From NCBI GenBank assembly GCA_002304735.1, contig DBIU01000009.1, forward strand, positions 1,983-22,538: a DNA stretch of 20,556 nucleotides, in the 5' to 3' direction. The notes under the pieces are model-generated. The model was not told the origin of the DNA, made no database searches, and saw nothing but the letters and a program-made list of their open reading frames with translations. This document shows, piece after piece, positions 1-7,289 of the stretch. Position 1 is the stretch's first letter, and every line of letters begins with the position of its first letter. The position numbers were made by a program, and so were the translations under genes. The DNA is from Ruminococcaceae bacterium UBA794. Its GTDB lineage: Bacteria > Bacillota > Clostridia > Oscillospirales > Ruminococcaceae.

Positions 1-10
1 GCCGACAATT

Positions 11-66
11 CGCACAGTTGTGCGGATAGAAGTGTTTTTTGCCCCGGGAAACCCGTGGCAAAAAAT
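11..66 (+). other. Structured left-edge sequence (two hairpins), possible 3' end of an upstream transcript
   Basis: Two inverted repeats are visible. The first has CGCAC/GTGCG arms (11-15 and 20-24) around an AGTT loop. The second spans 35-65: TTTTTTGCC-C-CGGG, an AAA loop (49-51), then CCCG-T-GGCAAAAAA, with one C/T mismatch. The second hairpin has T outside on the left and A outside on the right, so on neither strand does it look like an intrinsic terminator by itself. With the terminator-like hairpin at 72-103, the region may be the 3' part of a structured RNA or an untranslated tail whose beginning lies outside the window. I do not recognise a known RNA family. Confidence 0.3.
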
Positions 67-71
67 AATTT

Positions 72-103
72 CAAATGTCCGCTTCGCGGGCAAATTTGTT
101 TTT
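72..103 (+). terminator. Probable intrinsic terminator of an off-window plus-strand transcript
   Basis: A GC-rich stem pairs 77-82 with 86-91 around a TTC loop (one T-G wobble). It is extended by CAAAT (72-76) pairing with ATTTG (94-98) across an AA bulge, and is followed directly by five T (99-103). This arrangement fits rho-independent termination on the plus strand. No gene is visible upstream in the window, so what it terminates is unknown. Confidence 0.45.
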
Positions 104-206
104 CGACAGACCGGGATACCGTTGCCGCGTTATCATATATTATGCAATTAGTATCGATATGGTTAATATATAATAGTAAAAATTTTATTTTTCTTACAAA
201 ACTATC

Positions 207-235
207 TTGAATTGTTGAGAAAAATGTGTTAAAAT
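207..235 (+). promoter_or_regulatory. Sigma-A type promoter for the chemoreceptor operon
   Basis: TTGAAT (207-212) and TAAAAT (230-235) are separated by exactly 17 bases, giving a predicted start of transcription near 242. This leaves a short leader before the TTG start at 277. I found no good match to a SigD/sigma-28 promoter here, although chemotaxis genes often use one. Confidence 0.65.
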
Positions 236-239
236 GTAC

Positions 240-259
240 TGGTATAATAGTTTATACCA
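240..259 (+). repeat. Perfect inverted repeat at the predicted transcription start of mcp1
   Basis: TGGTATAA - TAGT - TTATACCA is a perfect 8-bp-arm inverted repeat. It sits at the predicted +1 region and ends two bases before the AAAGGAGAGG ribosome binding site (261-270). It could be an operator for a dimeric regulator or a small 5' hairpin in the mRNA. It also contains TATAAT (243-248), but no suitable -35 lies at the right distance. The role is an inference; the symmetry is directly visible. Confidence 0.5.
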
Positions 260-276
260 AAAAGGAGAGGTTTATT

Positions 277-2220
277 TTGGGAAAAAGAACATCAATTAGG
301 GCGCGTATTCTGAGAATGTGCATCATAAGCGTGATAGTGGTCGTCACTGTGCTTTTGACGGCGATTGTTACTATGATTTACAAGGCTTACGACACAAGCT
401 ATCGCGACCAAGCGAACAGCCTTGCCGCGGCTTATTGCCAAATGTTCCGAAACAACATCGAAAATCTTCAGCTTAACATTAAGTCGGTTGAATCGCGAAC
501 GGACGTTCTCGATGAAACAATTCCGCTTGAGGAGCGCAAGGCAAAGCTCGCCGAGCTTGCTTCGACGTCGATTATGAAGGACTTTTCCGTGGCGTACGGC
601 GACGGAACGACCTACAACAATACCGACCTTACGCAGCGCGAGTATTTCCAGACGGCTATGAAAGGACAATACGCGATTTCCGCGCCCGTTATCAGACTGA
701 CGGACGGAAGCGTAACCACAATGCTCGCGGGTCCTGTTTATACTTATAATAATAAGCAGTACGTTATTTACGGAAGTATCGACAGTCTTTACTTCTCAAA
801 CGGCCTTGATACGTCGTCAATGGCGGAGGGAAGCAATATTATCGTTATGGACAAGCACGGACAGATTGTCGCGGCTTCCGATACGAACCTCGTTATGACT
901 CTTGCGAACTACACTTCCGAGGAAAACAAGAAGTACAATGCTCTCGCGGCGGAAATGCTTTCAAAGGACGAGGGACTGTATAAGTACAAGCTTGACGGAG
1001 TTGAATATATCGCGGCATATAAATCCGTTCCCGATACGGACGGCTGGAAAATCGCCGTAAATGAGAATTATTCGGGAATAAGGTCGTCAATTCTTATTGA
1101 TATTTTTGTTATCCTCGGTATATCTTTAGCTATAATTGCAATCGGCGTTGTGATTGTACTTAAGGTATCGAAAAAGATAGTAAAGCCTGTTATAAAGAAC
1201 ACAAACCGTTTGCGCCAGCTCTCGGAGGGCGATGTTACAACGCCTTTCGTGAACGATTCGCCGAAGGACGAAACCTATATTCTCTCCGAGTCGATGGTGA
1301 ATACCGTTGAAACTTTGAGAATATACATAAACGATATCCGAGATGTCCTCAGCGCGCTTGCCGCGGGCGACCTCACAGTTAAATCAAATATTGACTATAA
1401 GGGCGATTTCGTTGAAATCGGCAAATCCCTTAACCAGATTTCTTCGGCTCTCAAGTCCGAGATGTCGGAAATTAAGAACGGAATTGTAAATATGAAAGAG
1501 GGCGCGAAGCAGGTTGCGGCAGGCTCTCAGTCGCTTTCGCAGACCGCCGTCGAGGAGGCACAGGCGGTTTCCGATATTTCCGAAACCGTTTCCAAAATCA
1601 ACGAACAGGCTGAAAATACCGCAAAGGTATCCGAAAGGGTTGCCGAGCTTACGGTTAATACAACCGAAAACGCAAAGAGCGGCGGCGAGCTTATGAAGGA
1701 AATGCTTGACGCGGTTCAGAATATCAAGGATAAGTCAAACGCAATCGGCAATATAATCAAGACAATCAGCGATATCGCGTTCCAGACAAACATTCTCTCG
1801 CTTAACGCGTCAATCGAGGCGGCAAGAGCGGGCGAAGCCGGAAAGGGCTTCTCGGTTGTCGCTTCGGAAGTAAGCGCGCTTGCGGCAAAGAGCCAGCTTG
1901 CGGTTGAGAACACGGAAGCGCTGATTAAGGACTCGCTCGACGCTGTAAACAACGGCACGGATATCGCAAACAGAGCGTCCGAGGAAATGAACGCGATTGT
2001 TGCCGATATTAGCCGCGTTGCCGAGGAAATCGCGCAAATTAACGCCGCGGCAGTCGAGCAGAAAAATTCGATTACTCTCATAAACGAGAATATGTCGAAG
2101 ATTGAAGCCGTTATGCAGTCCACCACCGCAACCGCCGAGGAAAGCGCCGCTTCGGGCGAACAGCTTTCCGCAATGTCGGCAAATCTCGCAAATACCGTTG
2201 AAAAGTACATAACCGAATAA
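277..2220 (+). CDS. Methyl-accepting chemotaxis protein with dCache sensor
   Basis: This is a transmembrane chemoreceptor that should sense an extracellular ligand and control CheA. I chose the TTG at 277 because AAGGAGAGG (262-270) lies six bases upstream; a GTG at 226 in the same frame overlaps the promoter. From this start the protein has 647 residues. Residues about 11-35 are a first membrane helix, about 36-265 an extracytoplasmic region of double-Cache type (REYFQTAMKG and SAPVIRLTDGS segments), about 270-297 a second helix, then a HAMP linker, then a long coiled-coil signalling domain. The conserved hairpin tip is at about 498-530 (DIAFQTNILSLNASIEAARA). There is no C-terminal CheR/CheB tether pentapeptide. 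The ligand cannot be predicted; the tryptophan typical of amino-acid-binding dCache motifs is absent after the QRE segment. It is followed after 30 bases by a second receptor. Confidence 0.93.
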   Translation: MGKRTSIRARILRMCIISVIVVVTVLLTAIVTMIYKAYDTSYRDQANSLAAAYCQMFRNNIENLQLNIKSVESRTDVLDETIPLEERKAKLAELASTSIMKDFSVAYGDGTTYNNTDLTQREYFQTAMKGQYAISAPVIRLTDGSVTTMLAGPVYTYNNKQYVIYGSIDSLYFSNGLDTSSMAEGSNIIVMDKHGQIVAASDTNLVMTLANYTSEENKKYNALAAEMLSKDEGLYKYKLDGVEYIAAYKSVPDTDGWKIAVNENYSGIRSSILIDIFVILGISLAIIAIGVVIVLKVSKKIVKPVIKNTNRLRQLSEGDVTTPFVNDSPKDETYILSESMVNTVETLRIYINDIRDVLSALAAGDLTVKSNIDYKGDFVEIGKSLNQISSALKSEMSEIKNGIVNMKEGAKQVAAGSQSLSQTAVEEAQAVSDISETVSKINEQAENTAKVSERVAELTVNTTENAKSGGELMKEMLDAVQNIKDKSNAIGNIIKTISDIAFQTNILSLNASIEAARAGEAGKGFSVVASEVSALAAKSQLAVENTEALIKDSLDAVNNGTDIANRASEEMNAIVADISRVAEEIAQINAAAVEQKNSITLINENMSKIEAVMQSTTATAEESAASGEQLSAMSANLANTVEKYITE

Positions 2221-2250
2221 AAGCCGCGCGGCTCTGAAAGGATTATCGTA

Positions 2251-4146
2251 ATGAAAAGTATCAAGCAAATACTGCTGAAAAAAATCATTATCGCAACCGC
2301 AATTGTTTTGGCTTCGATGGCGCTTCTGTGCTTCGTGATTGAATCGTTCCTCTCGGACACGAAAACGGGCGAAACCGCGCAGGTCAGGCTCTCGGACGCG
2401 AAAGAACGCATTTCGCAGAGCGCTTCGGCGATTGCAGAGGTTACAACCGAGATGAACGAGGAATATCTCGTTAAAACAAGAGCGTTCGCAGAGATGATTG
2501 CGCTTGACCCAACGATACTCGACAACGCGGAGAAGCTTGAAAAAATCAGAAGCGAGCTTAAGGTTGATGAGCTTCACGTTACCGATGAAAACGGAATTAT
2601 AAAGTGGACGACAGTGCCGGAATGTCTGAATTTCGACTTTATGACGTCCGAACAGACAAAGCCGATTATGAAGTGCCTTGAGGACAGCACCTACGAGCTT
2701 GCACAGGAGCCTCAGCTTAACGGCACGAGAGGTATTCTTTTCCAGTATATAAGCGTTCCGAGACGAGATAAGAAGGGCATTGTTCAGATAGGAATGGAGC
2801 CGAAAAAGCTTACCGAGGCGATTAAGGAGAACACTGTTGAAGCTATTCTGAAGAATATCACCGTCGGAAAGCACGGAACAATGTTCGCCGTAAACAAGTC
2901 GGACAAAACGCTCGCGGCTTTCTATGACGAGAATTATGTCGGAAAGGCGGCGAAGGAAGTCGGAATTGAGGACGGTACGCTTGAATTGCCCGAAGGAAAG
3001 GTCGTTCGCAGATATATTCTCGGTCAGGCGAAGCTAATCTGTATGGCGCAGGTCGGCGATTATTACATAGGCACGCTCGTTCCGTCCGCCGAGTCAATCG
3101 ACCAAGCGCTTATGTCAACGGGAGTTATTATGATACTCGCGCTGATTGCCTTTTCACTGCTCACGCTGCTTGTTATCAGAACGATAAACAAAAACGTCGT
3201 AAGCTCGCTTGGCGGCTTTGTGAAGAAGATTGAAGAAATTTCACAGGGCAATGAAAACGAACGCGTCAATATAAGGAACTTCAAGGAGGTCGATACCCTC
3301 AGCAACGGGTTTAACGCGCTGCTTGACGGTATCAAAGAGAAGATTAACGAAACAAAGCAGCTTAACGTCAGAATGCAGGAGCTTCTCGGTAATGTCGCCG
3401 ACACGTCGAGCAGCATAAACAGCCTGTCTATCGAAATGAAAGACGTTTCAAAGCGGATTTCGGAGGGTTCGTCGCAGCAGGCGGATACCGTAATGCAGCT
3501 CAGCGACTCGTTCCACGCAATCTCAACCGAGGTTCGCGAAAACGCTTCAGCGGCGGAAAGAGCTTGCAGCTTCTCGCGGTCTGCGGGCGAACAGCTTAAT
3601 GTCGGCGTTGATAAGATGAACAGCGTTAAGGACGCGATGGCAAAAATCACCGACTGCTCGCAGGAAATCGAGAAAATTGTCAAGACAATCGACGATATCG
3701 CGTTTCAGACAAATATTCTCGCGCTTAACGCTTCAATCGAGGCGGCAAGAGCCGGAGCCGCAGGAAAGGGCTTTGCCGTTGTTGCGGACGAGGTTAGAAA
3801 TCTTGCGACAAAGAGCGGCGAAGCGGCAAAAAGCACAAACGAGCTTATCGCGCAGACGCTTGACGCGGTTAAGAACGGGAATATCACCGCTGAAGCGGCG
3901 GCAGACGAGCTTCAGAATATGAGAAGCAATATTGAGAAGAATATCGAGCTTATTGACGAGATATCTGCCGCTTGCGCAAAGCAGGCGGACTCCGTTGACG
4001 CGGCAAAGGACGGAATGGACGATATCAACAATATCGCGCAAAGAAATTCCGAGGTTTCCGCTGCCGCGAACAGCACGGCGGACAGCCTCGACAATGCGGC
4101 GGAAAAGCTTATTTCGCTTGTCGGAAACAACTCTATTGCAAAGTAA
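2251..4146 (+). CDS. Methyl-accepting chemotaxis protein, second receptor of the pair
   Basis: This is a 631-residue chemoreceptor with an AAAGGA site at 2237-2242 before the ATG. Residues about 11-32 form the first membrane helix and about 289-310 the second. The roughly 250 residues between form an extracytoplasmic sensor of general Cache type (for example DELHVTDENGIIKWT, and VGKHGTMFAVNKSDKTLA followed by YVGKAAKEVG). HAMP follows, then the methyl-accepting coiled coil with its hairpin tip at about 478-520 (DDIAFQTNILALNASIEAAR). The sensor is clearly different from that of the upstream receptor, while the signalling tips are very similar. The pair therefore probably feeds two different stimuli into one chemosensory array. 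It ends with the terminator at 4147-4188. The ligand is unknown and no CheR-binding tail is present. Confidence 0.93.
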   Translation: MKSIKQILLKKIIIATAIVLASMALLCFVIESFLSDTKTGETAQVRLSDAKERISQSASAIAEVTTEMNEEYLVKTRAFAEMIALDPTILDNAEKLEKIRSELKVDELHVTDENGIIKWTTVPECLNFDFMTSEQTKPIMKCLEDSTYELAQEPQLNGTRGILFQYISVPRRDKKGIVQIGMEPKKLTEAIKENTVEAILKNITVGKHGTMFAVNKSDKTLAAFYDENYVGKAAKEVGIEDGTLELPEGKVVRRYILGQAKLICMAQVGDYYIGTLVPSAESIDQALMSTGVIMILALIAFSLLTLLVIRTINKNVVSSLGGFVKKIEEISQGNENERVNIRNFKEVDTLSNGFNALLDGIKEKINETKQLNVRMQELLGNVADTSSSINSLSIEMKDVSKRISEGSSQQADTVMQLSDSFHAISTEVRENASAAERACSFSRSAGEQLNVGVDKMNSVKDAMAKITDCSQEIEKIVKTIDDIAFQTNILALNASIEAARAGAAGKGFAVVADEVRNLATKSGEAAKSTNELIAQTLDAVKNGNITAEAAADELQNMRSNIEKNIELIDEISAACAKQADSVDAAKDGMDDINNIAQRNSEVSAAANSTADSLDNAAEKLISLVGNNSIAK

Positions 4147-4188
4147 AAAACGGGCGCTTTTCATTTGAAAGGCGCCTGTTTTATTTTG
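4147..4188 (+). terminator. Intrinsic terminator of the mcp operon
   Basis: It starts immediately after the stop codon. The stem pairs AAAACGGGCGC with GCGCCTGTTTT (one G-T wobble) and continues inward to a short ATTT loop (4163-4166), followed by a T-rich stretch to 4188. The outer A/T pairs mean it could also work on the minus strand. Confidence 0.85.
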
Positions 4189-4243
4189 AGATAACAGTTT
4201 GACGCTTCAACGCGAAATCACAAGGCGAAACTTGCTTTTAGGC

Positions 4244-4275
4244 GAAAAACGCTCCCCGATTTATTCACGGGGAGC
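4244..4275 (-). terminator. Intrinsic terminator after the VanY-type lipoprotein gene
   Basis: On the minus strand GCTCCCCG (4275-4268) pairs with CGGGGAGC (4258-4251) around a nine-base loop. It is followed by GTTTTT (complement of 4245-4250). It lies 10 bases past the stop codon at 4286. It faces the mcp terminator, so the two convergent operons are separately insulated. Confidence 0.85.
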
Positions 4276-4285
4276 TATGTATTTT

Positions 4286-5341
4286 TCAGTCAACGCCGAG
4301 AAATTCTTCAAGCGCAAGTCCGCTGTCGTGGACGAGCCTTGCCGTGCTTTTTCCGAGATAACGAACGTGCCACGGCTCGTAAATATAGCCCGTGATGTCC
4401 TCCTTATCCGCTTGGAAACGAATGATAAACCCGAAATTATGGCAGTTTTCCGCAAGCCACATTCCTTCCGCAGTATCACCGTAGCTCTGATTAAGCGAGG
4501 AAATATCAATCGCCATACCGGTCTGGTGTTCGCTTTCGCCGGGTCTTGCGGAGAACGTGTTCGCTTCCGCTTCACCATAGCTTGCGACGTAATTATTGAA
4601 AATCGCGGTCTGCGTGCGATAGCTTCTGAAGCCCGATACAATCGGCATTTCATAGCCCGAAGCCTCGCGCATTTCAAGCAGCGCGTCATACGCTTCGTCA
4701 ATGATAAGACCCGTTCCCGCGTCGTCGTCGAGAATAAGCTCCGAGCCGTAATCCGAGGGAATTGAGTACTTTTTGTTTACGATAAGCACGCCGCCGACGT
4801 ACGTTACTCCGTTTTCGTTAACGGGCGCGGGCGGTACAATCTTGACTTTCACGCTGCCGCCGCACTCGATATCGTCAAAAGAGTCCTCAACCGTGATTGA
4901 ACCGCTTCCCGTGAGAGCCGCGTTCGTTCCGATAATCAGCTTTCCGCCCTTATTTATTGTGATATCGCCGTCGATAACAGTGTTTGTGTTGAGAATAAGC
5001 GCGCCGCCGTCCTTTATAACAACCTTGCCGCCCGCCTCGCACGAAAGCGTGCCGTCAACCGCAAGCTCGCCGCCGTTTTCGATGATAAGCGTATCTTCCT
5101 TTGTGATGTCAAAGGTTTCGGAAACGGGAACGGTATTTTTATCGCTTACGGTAAATTTTGCCTCTGTTGAAGATGACGAGTAATCCGAAAATTCGCTCTC
5201 GGAGCCGCCCGAGGAGCTTTTTCCCGAAGAACCGGGCTGCGAAGAACCCGAGCTGCCGGAATTTCTGAGTTCCGTGCTTGTGCAGCCGCAGAGCATAATC
5301 GCCGCTGCCGCCGCAATTCCAAGAATTTTGACTGCTTTCAT
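4286..5341 (-). CDS. Lipoprotein with beta-repeat module and VanY-type D,D-carboxypeptidase domain
   Basis: A likely zinc D-Ala-D-Ala carboxypeptidase (peptidase M15B/VanY family) anchored outside the membrane as a lipoprotein; it would trim the terminal D-Ala of peptidoglycan stem peptides. Residues 1-20 form a lipoprotein signal ending in LCGC (lipidated Cys20). About 28-60 is a Ser/Gly/Glu-rich linker. About 75-160 is a repetitive module with recurring GGxLxI units (GGELAVDG, GGALILN, GGKLIIG), which suggests short stacked beta-turns. About 190-351 is the catalytic domain: SEHQTGMAID at 270-279 supplies His272 and Asp279, and EPWH at 322-325 supplies Glu322 and His325, the full set expected for the family. 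The start has an AGGGGG site eight bases upstream. It is the second gene of a two-gene operon behind a smaller lipoprotein with the same repeat module, 27 bases away. Confidence 0.88.
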   Translation of the reverse strand: MKAVKILGIAAAAAIMLCGCTSTELRNSGSSGSSQPGSSGKSSSGGSESEFSDYSSSSTEAKFTVSDKNTVPVSETFDITKEDTLIIENGGELAVDGTLSCEAGGKVVIKDGGALILNTNTVIDGDITINKGGKLIIGTNAALTGSGSITVEDSFDDIECGGSVKVKIVPPAPVNENGVTYVGGVLIVNKKYSIPSDYGSELILDDDAGTGLIIDEAYDALLEMREASGYEMPIVSGFRSYRTQTAIFNNYVASYGEAEANTFSARPGESEHQTGMAIDISSLNQSYGDTAEGMWLAENCHNFGFIIRFQADKEDITGYIYEPWHVRYLGKSTARLVHDSGLALEEFLGVD

Positions 5342-5368
5342 ATTATTTTCCCCCTGATGTTTTTCTGT

Positions 5369-5866
5369 TTAATTGATTTCTATGTCGTCGAAGATTATTC
5401 CGCGATTTGTCAGGCTATTGTACTCGCCGAGAATATTAATCCTGCCGTTTCCCGAAAGCTCGCCGTTTTCGCCGATAACGAGCTTTCCGCCGTCCTCAAC
5501 GGTAATTTCGCAGTTAAGCACGCTCTTGCCGTTAAGAATAAGCGCGCCGCCCTTTTCAATTGTGATTTTTGCCGTATCGTCCGCGTCGAATTTACCCTCG
5601 ACGGTAAGCTCGCCGCCGTCCCTTATGAAAAGCTGCTTTTTGTTGTGAACGGCATAAGTTTTATCGGCGGGAACTGTCCGCTTTTTCGTTATTTCGGATT
5701 TTGAAACAGAGCTTGAGTATGAGTACTCCGAAAAGCCGCTTTCGGGAAGCGAAGCCTCTTGCTCCGAAGAAGCGGGATTTACGCTCGGAACGTTTATTTC
5801 CTCGATATCGGAACACCCGCACAGCAAAACAGCAAAAATTGCCGCGCTTGCAAGGATTTTTTTCAT
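5369..5866 (-). CDS. Small lipoprotein with the same beta-repeat module, no catalytic domain
   Basis: I do not recognise a named family. The protein has 165 residues. Residues 1-18 form a lipoprotein signal ending LLCGC (lipidated Cys18), then a Ser/Glu-rich linker, then a module that aligns along its whole length with residues about 50-165 of the downstream VanY-type lipoprotein. Shared units are GGELTV.G, KGGALILN and GGKLVIGENGELSGNG, preceded by a shared TVP motif. The reading frame stays open far upstream through the dipeptidase gene, but the start is fixed at the ATG at 5866 by AGAGGTG eight bases upstream, by the signal peptide that begins there, and by a promoter at 5900-5928. It probably arose by duplication with its neighbour. 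It may bind a cell-wall component or partner the carboxypeptidase; that is inference. Confidence 0.8.
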   Translation of the reverse strand: MKKILASAAIFAVLLCGCSDIEEINVPSVNPASSEQEASLPESGFSEYSYSSSVSKSEITKKRTVPADKTYAVHNKKQLFIRDGGELTVEGKFDADDTAKITIEKGGALILNGKSVLNCEITVEDGGKLVIGENGELSGNGRINILGEYNSLTNRGIIFDDIEIN

Positions 5867-5899
5867 TTTTTTCGCACCTCTTATGTATTTTCTGCGTAT

Positions 5900-5928
5900 A
5901 TTATAGCACTTTTTATAAGAAATTGCAA
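5900..5928 (-). promoter_or_regulatory. Sigma-A promoter for the lipoprotein operon
   Basis: On the minus strand TTGCAA (5928-5923) and TATAAT (5905-5900) are separated by exactly 17 bases. The -35 begins two bases beyond the stop codon of the M20 dipeptidase gene. Transcription would start near 5893, about 27 bases before the ATG. No terminator lies between the dipeptidase and this promoter, so readthrough from murC may add to expression. Confidence 0.85.
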
Positions 5929-5930
5929 TA

Positions 5931-7289
5931 TCAGCAGCAAATTTTTTTGATAACTTCGGCAAACAGCTCCGCGTCGCGCAAAAGCTCGTCCACCGTGATA
6001 AATTCGTTGTCCGCGTGCATATTGTAGTCGGTATCGCCGCGCTCTGCGCCAAAGGCAACGCCGCCCGCGATATTGTGAACGTACGTTCCGCCGCCGATTG
6101 CACGGCAGTAACCGCGCTCGCCCTCGACTTCCTCATAAACCGACAAAAGTGCGCGTATAAAGTCGCTGTCCTCGGGAACGATATGCGGTTCGTCGCCCAT
6201 AAAACGCTCATATTCGAGATTAAGCTCGGCAAAAGCCGCGCGTTCCGTTTCATCGACAAACGCAAGATTTTTGCAGCACGGAAATCTCACGTCCACAACG
6301 CCATCGCAGGTTTTTCCGTCAAAATTGAATATGCTGAACACGGCGGTAAGCGCGCCATGCTCGTCCGAACAGCTAAGTCCCGCGCTCTTTCCGTCTGTTT
6401 CGCCGAACGGGAACAGCTTTTCAAGCCCCGCGAGCGTTGCGTTGTCAATAACTCGATTGAGCAGCGAAATCAGCGCCGTTACCGCGTTTACGCCGCTTTC
6501 GGGAGTTGAAGCGTGAGCGGGCTTGCCTTCGCAGGAAATCGTGATTATATCGCCGTTTTCGGTAAGCGAAAAACGCGCTCCCGAACCGTCCTTTTTAATC
6601 GCCGCGCTTACTTTTTCGCGGGAAATTCCGCGCAGCTCACACTCCGCGCTGTCGGGAACGGCATTCGGGATTAAGCCGCCATGAAAGCTTGCAAGAGCGC
6701 CGCCGTTAATCCTCCCGAAAAAACGCGAACGCGCCATTCCTTTCTCGATATTTATGATAGGGAAGCCCGCGTCGGGCGTGAAAACCATCGGCGGGAAATT
6801 CTCGTGCTTGAGATAAAAATCGAGGTCCTCGGAGCCGTTTTCCTCGTCCGTGCCGAAGATTAGCCGAACTCCCTTTTTAAGCGGAAATCCAAGCTCTTTC
6901 ACGCATTTCATCGCGAAAAGCGCCGCCACGGCGGGTCCTTTGTCATCGATAACTCCGCGGCCGTAAAGCACGCCGTCTTTTTCCGTGAGCGTAAACGGGT
7001 CGGTTTTCCAGCCCTTTCCGTTCGCGGGAACAACGTCAAGGTGACACAAAATCCCAAGCTCAGCCTTGTCGCCAAGCTGCGCGAAGCCGATTGCGCCGTC
7101 GCAGCAGCCAGTCTTAAAGCCGCTTTCTTCGCATATCCTAAGCATTTTTTCGAGAACGCGCTTCGGTTCTTCGCCGAAAGGTGCGCCGTCGGACGGATTT
7201 CCGAGAACGCTCGGAATTTTCACAAGCTCCGCCAAAACCGCCTTGATTTCGTCCTGTTTTCTTGAAATATAATCGTGAATTTCGGTCAT
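5931..7289 (-). CDS. M20 family metallo-dipeptidase (PepV/Sapep-like)
   Basis: A cytoplasmic two-metal dipeptidase of 452 residues, the usual length for the PepV/Sapep group. Visible metal and catalytic motifs are CHLDVVP (His83, Asp85), GRGVIDDKGP (Asp115/116), GTDEENGSED (Glu149/150), TPDAGFP (Asp173) and a C-terminal NMHADNEF (His425). The inserted lid domain lies between about 180 and 300. It should cleave dipeptides with an unblocked N terminus; the physiological substrate is not fixed by sequence. Its ATG overlaps the murC stop (ATGA), and the ribosome binding site is weak, so translation is probably coupled to murC. This placement suggests, but does not prove, a role in recycling wall or nutrient peptides. 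No intrinsic terminator is visible after it. Confidence 0.88.
   Translation of the reverse strand: MTEIHDYISRKQDEIKAVLAELVKIPSVLGNPSDGAPFGEEPKRVLEKMLRICEESGFKTGCCDGAIGFAQLGDKAELGILCHLDVVPANGKGWKTDPFTLTEKDGVLYGRGVIDDKGPAVAALFAMKCVKELGFPLKKGVRLIFGTDEENGSEDLDFYLKHENFPPMVFTPDAGFPIINIEKGMARSRFFGRINGGALASFHGGLIPNAVPDSAECELRGISREKVSAAIKKDGSGARFSLTENGDIITISCEGKPAHASTPESGVNAVTALISLLNRVIDNATLAGLEKLFPFGETDGKSAGLSCSDEHGALTAVFSIFNFDGKTCDGVVDVRFPCCKNLAFVDETERAAFAELNLEYERFMGDEPHIVPEDSDFIRALLSVYEEVEGERGYCRAIGGGTYVHNIAGGVAFGAERGDTDYNMHADNEFITVDELLRDAELFAEVIKKICC

Noticed and set aside
35..65. Hairpin with flanking TTTTTT and AAAAAA as an intrinsic terminator.
   Set aside because: The T run precedes and the A run follows the stem on both strands, which is the wrong order for an intrinsic terminator. 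It is kept only as a structural element.
226..276. GTG at 226 as the start of the first chemoreceptor.
   Set aside because: It overlaps the -10 region and has no ribosome binding site, whereas the TTG at 277 has AAGGAGAGG six bases upstream.
5867..6265. An in-frame upstream extension of the small lipoprotein (to 298 codons).
   Set aside because: It runs antisense-frame through the M20 dipeptidase coding region, while the lipoprotein signal peptide, ribosome binding site and promoter all fix the start at 5866.
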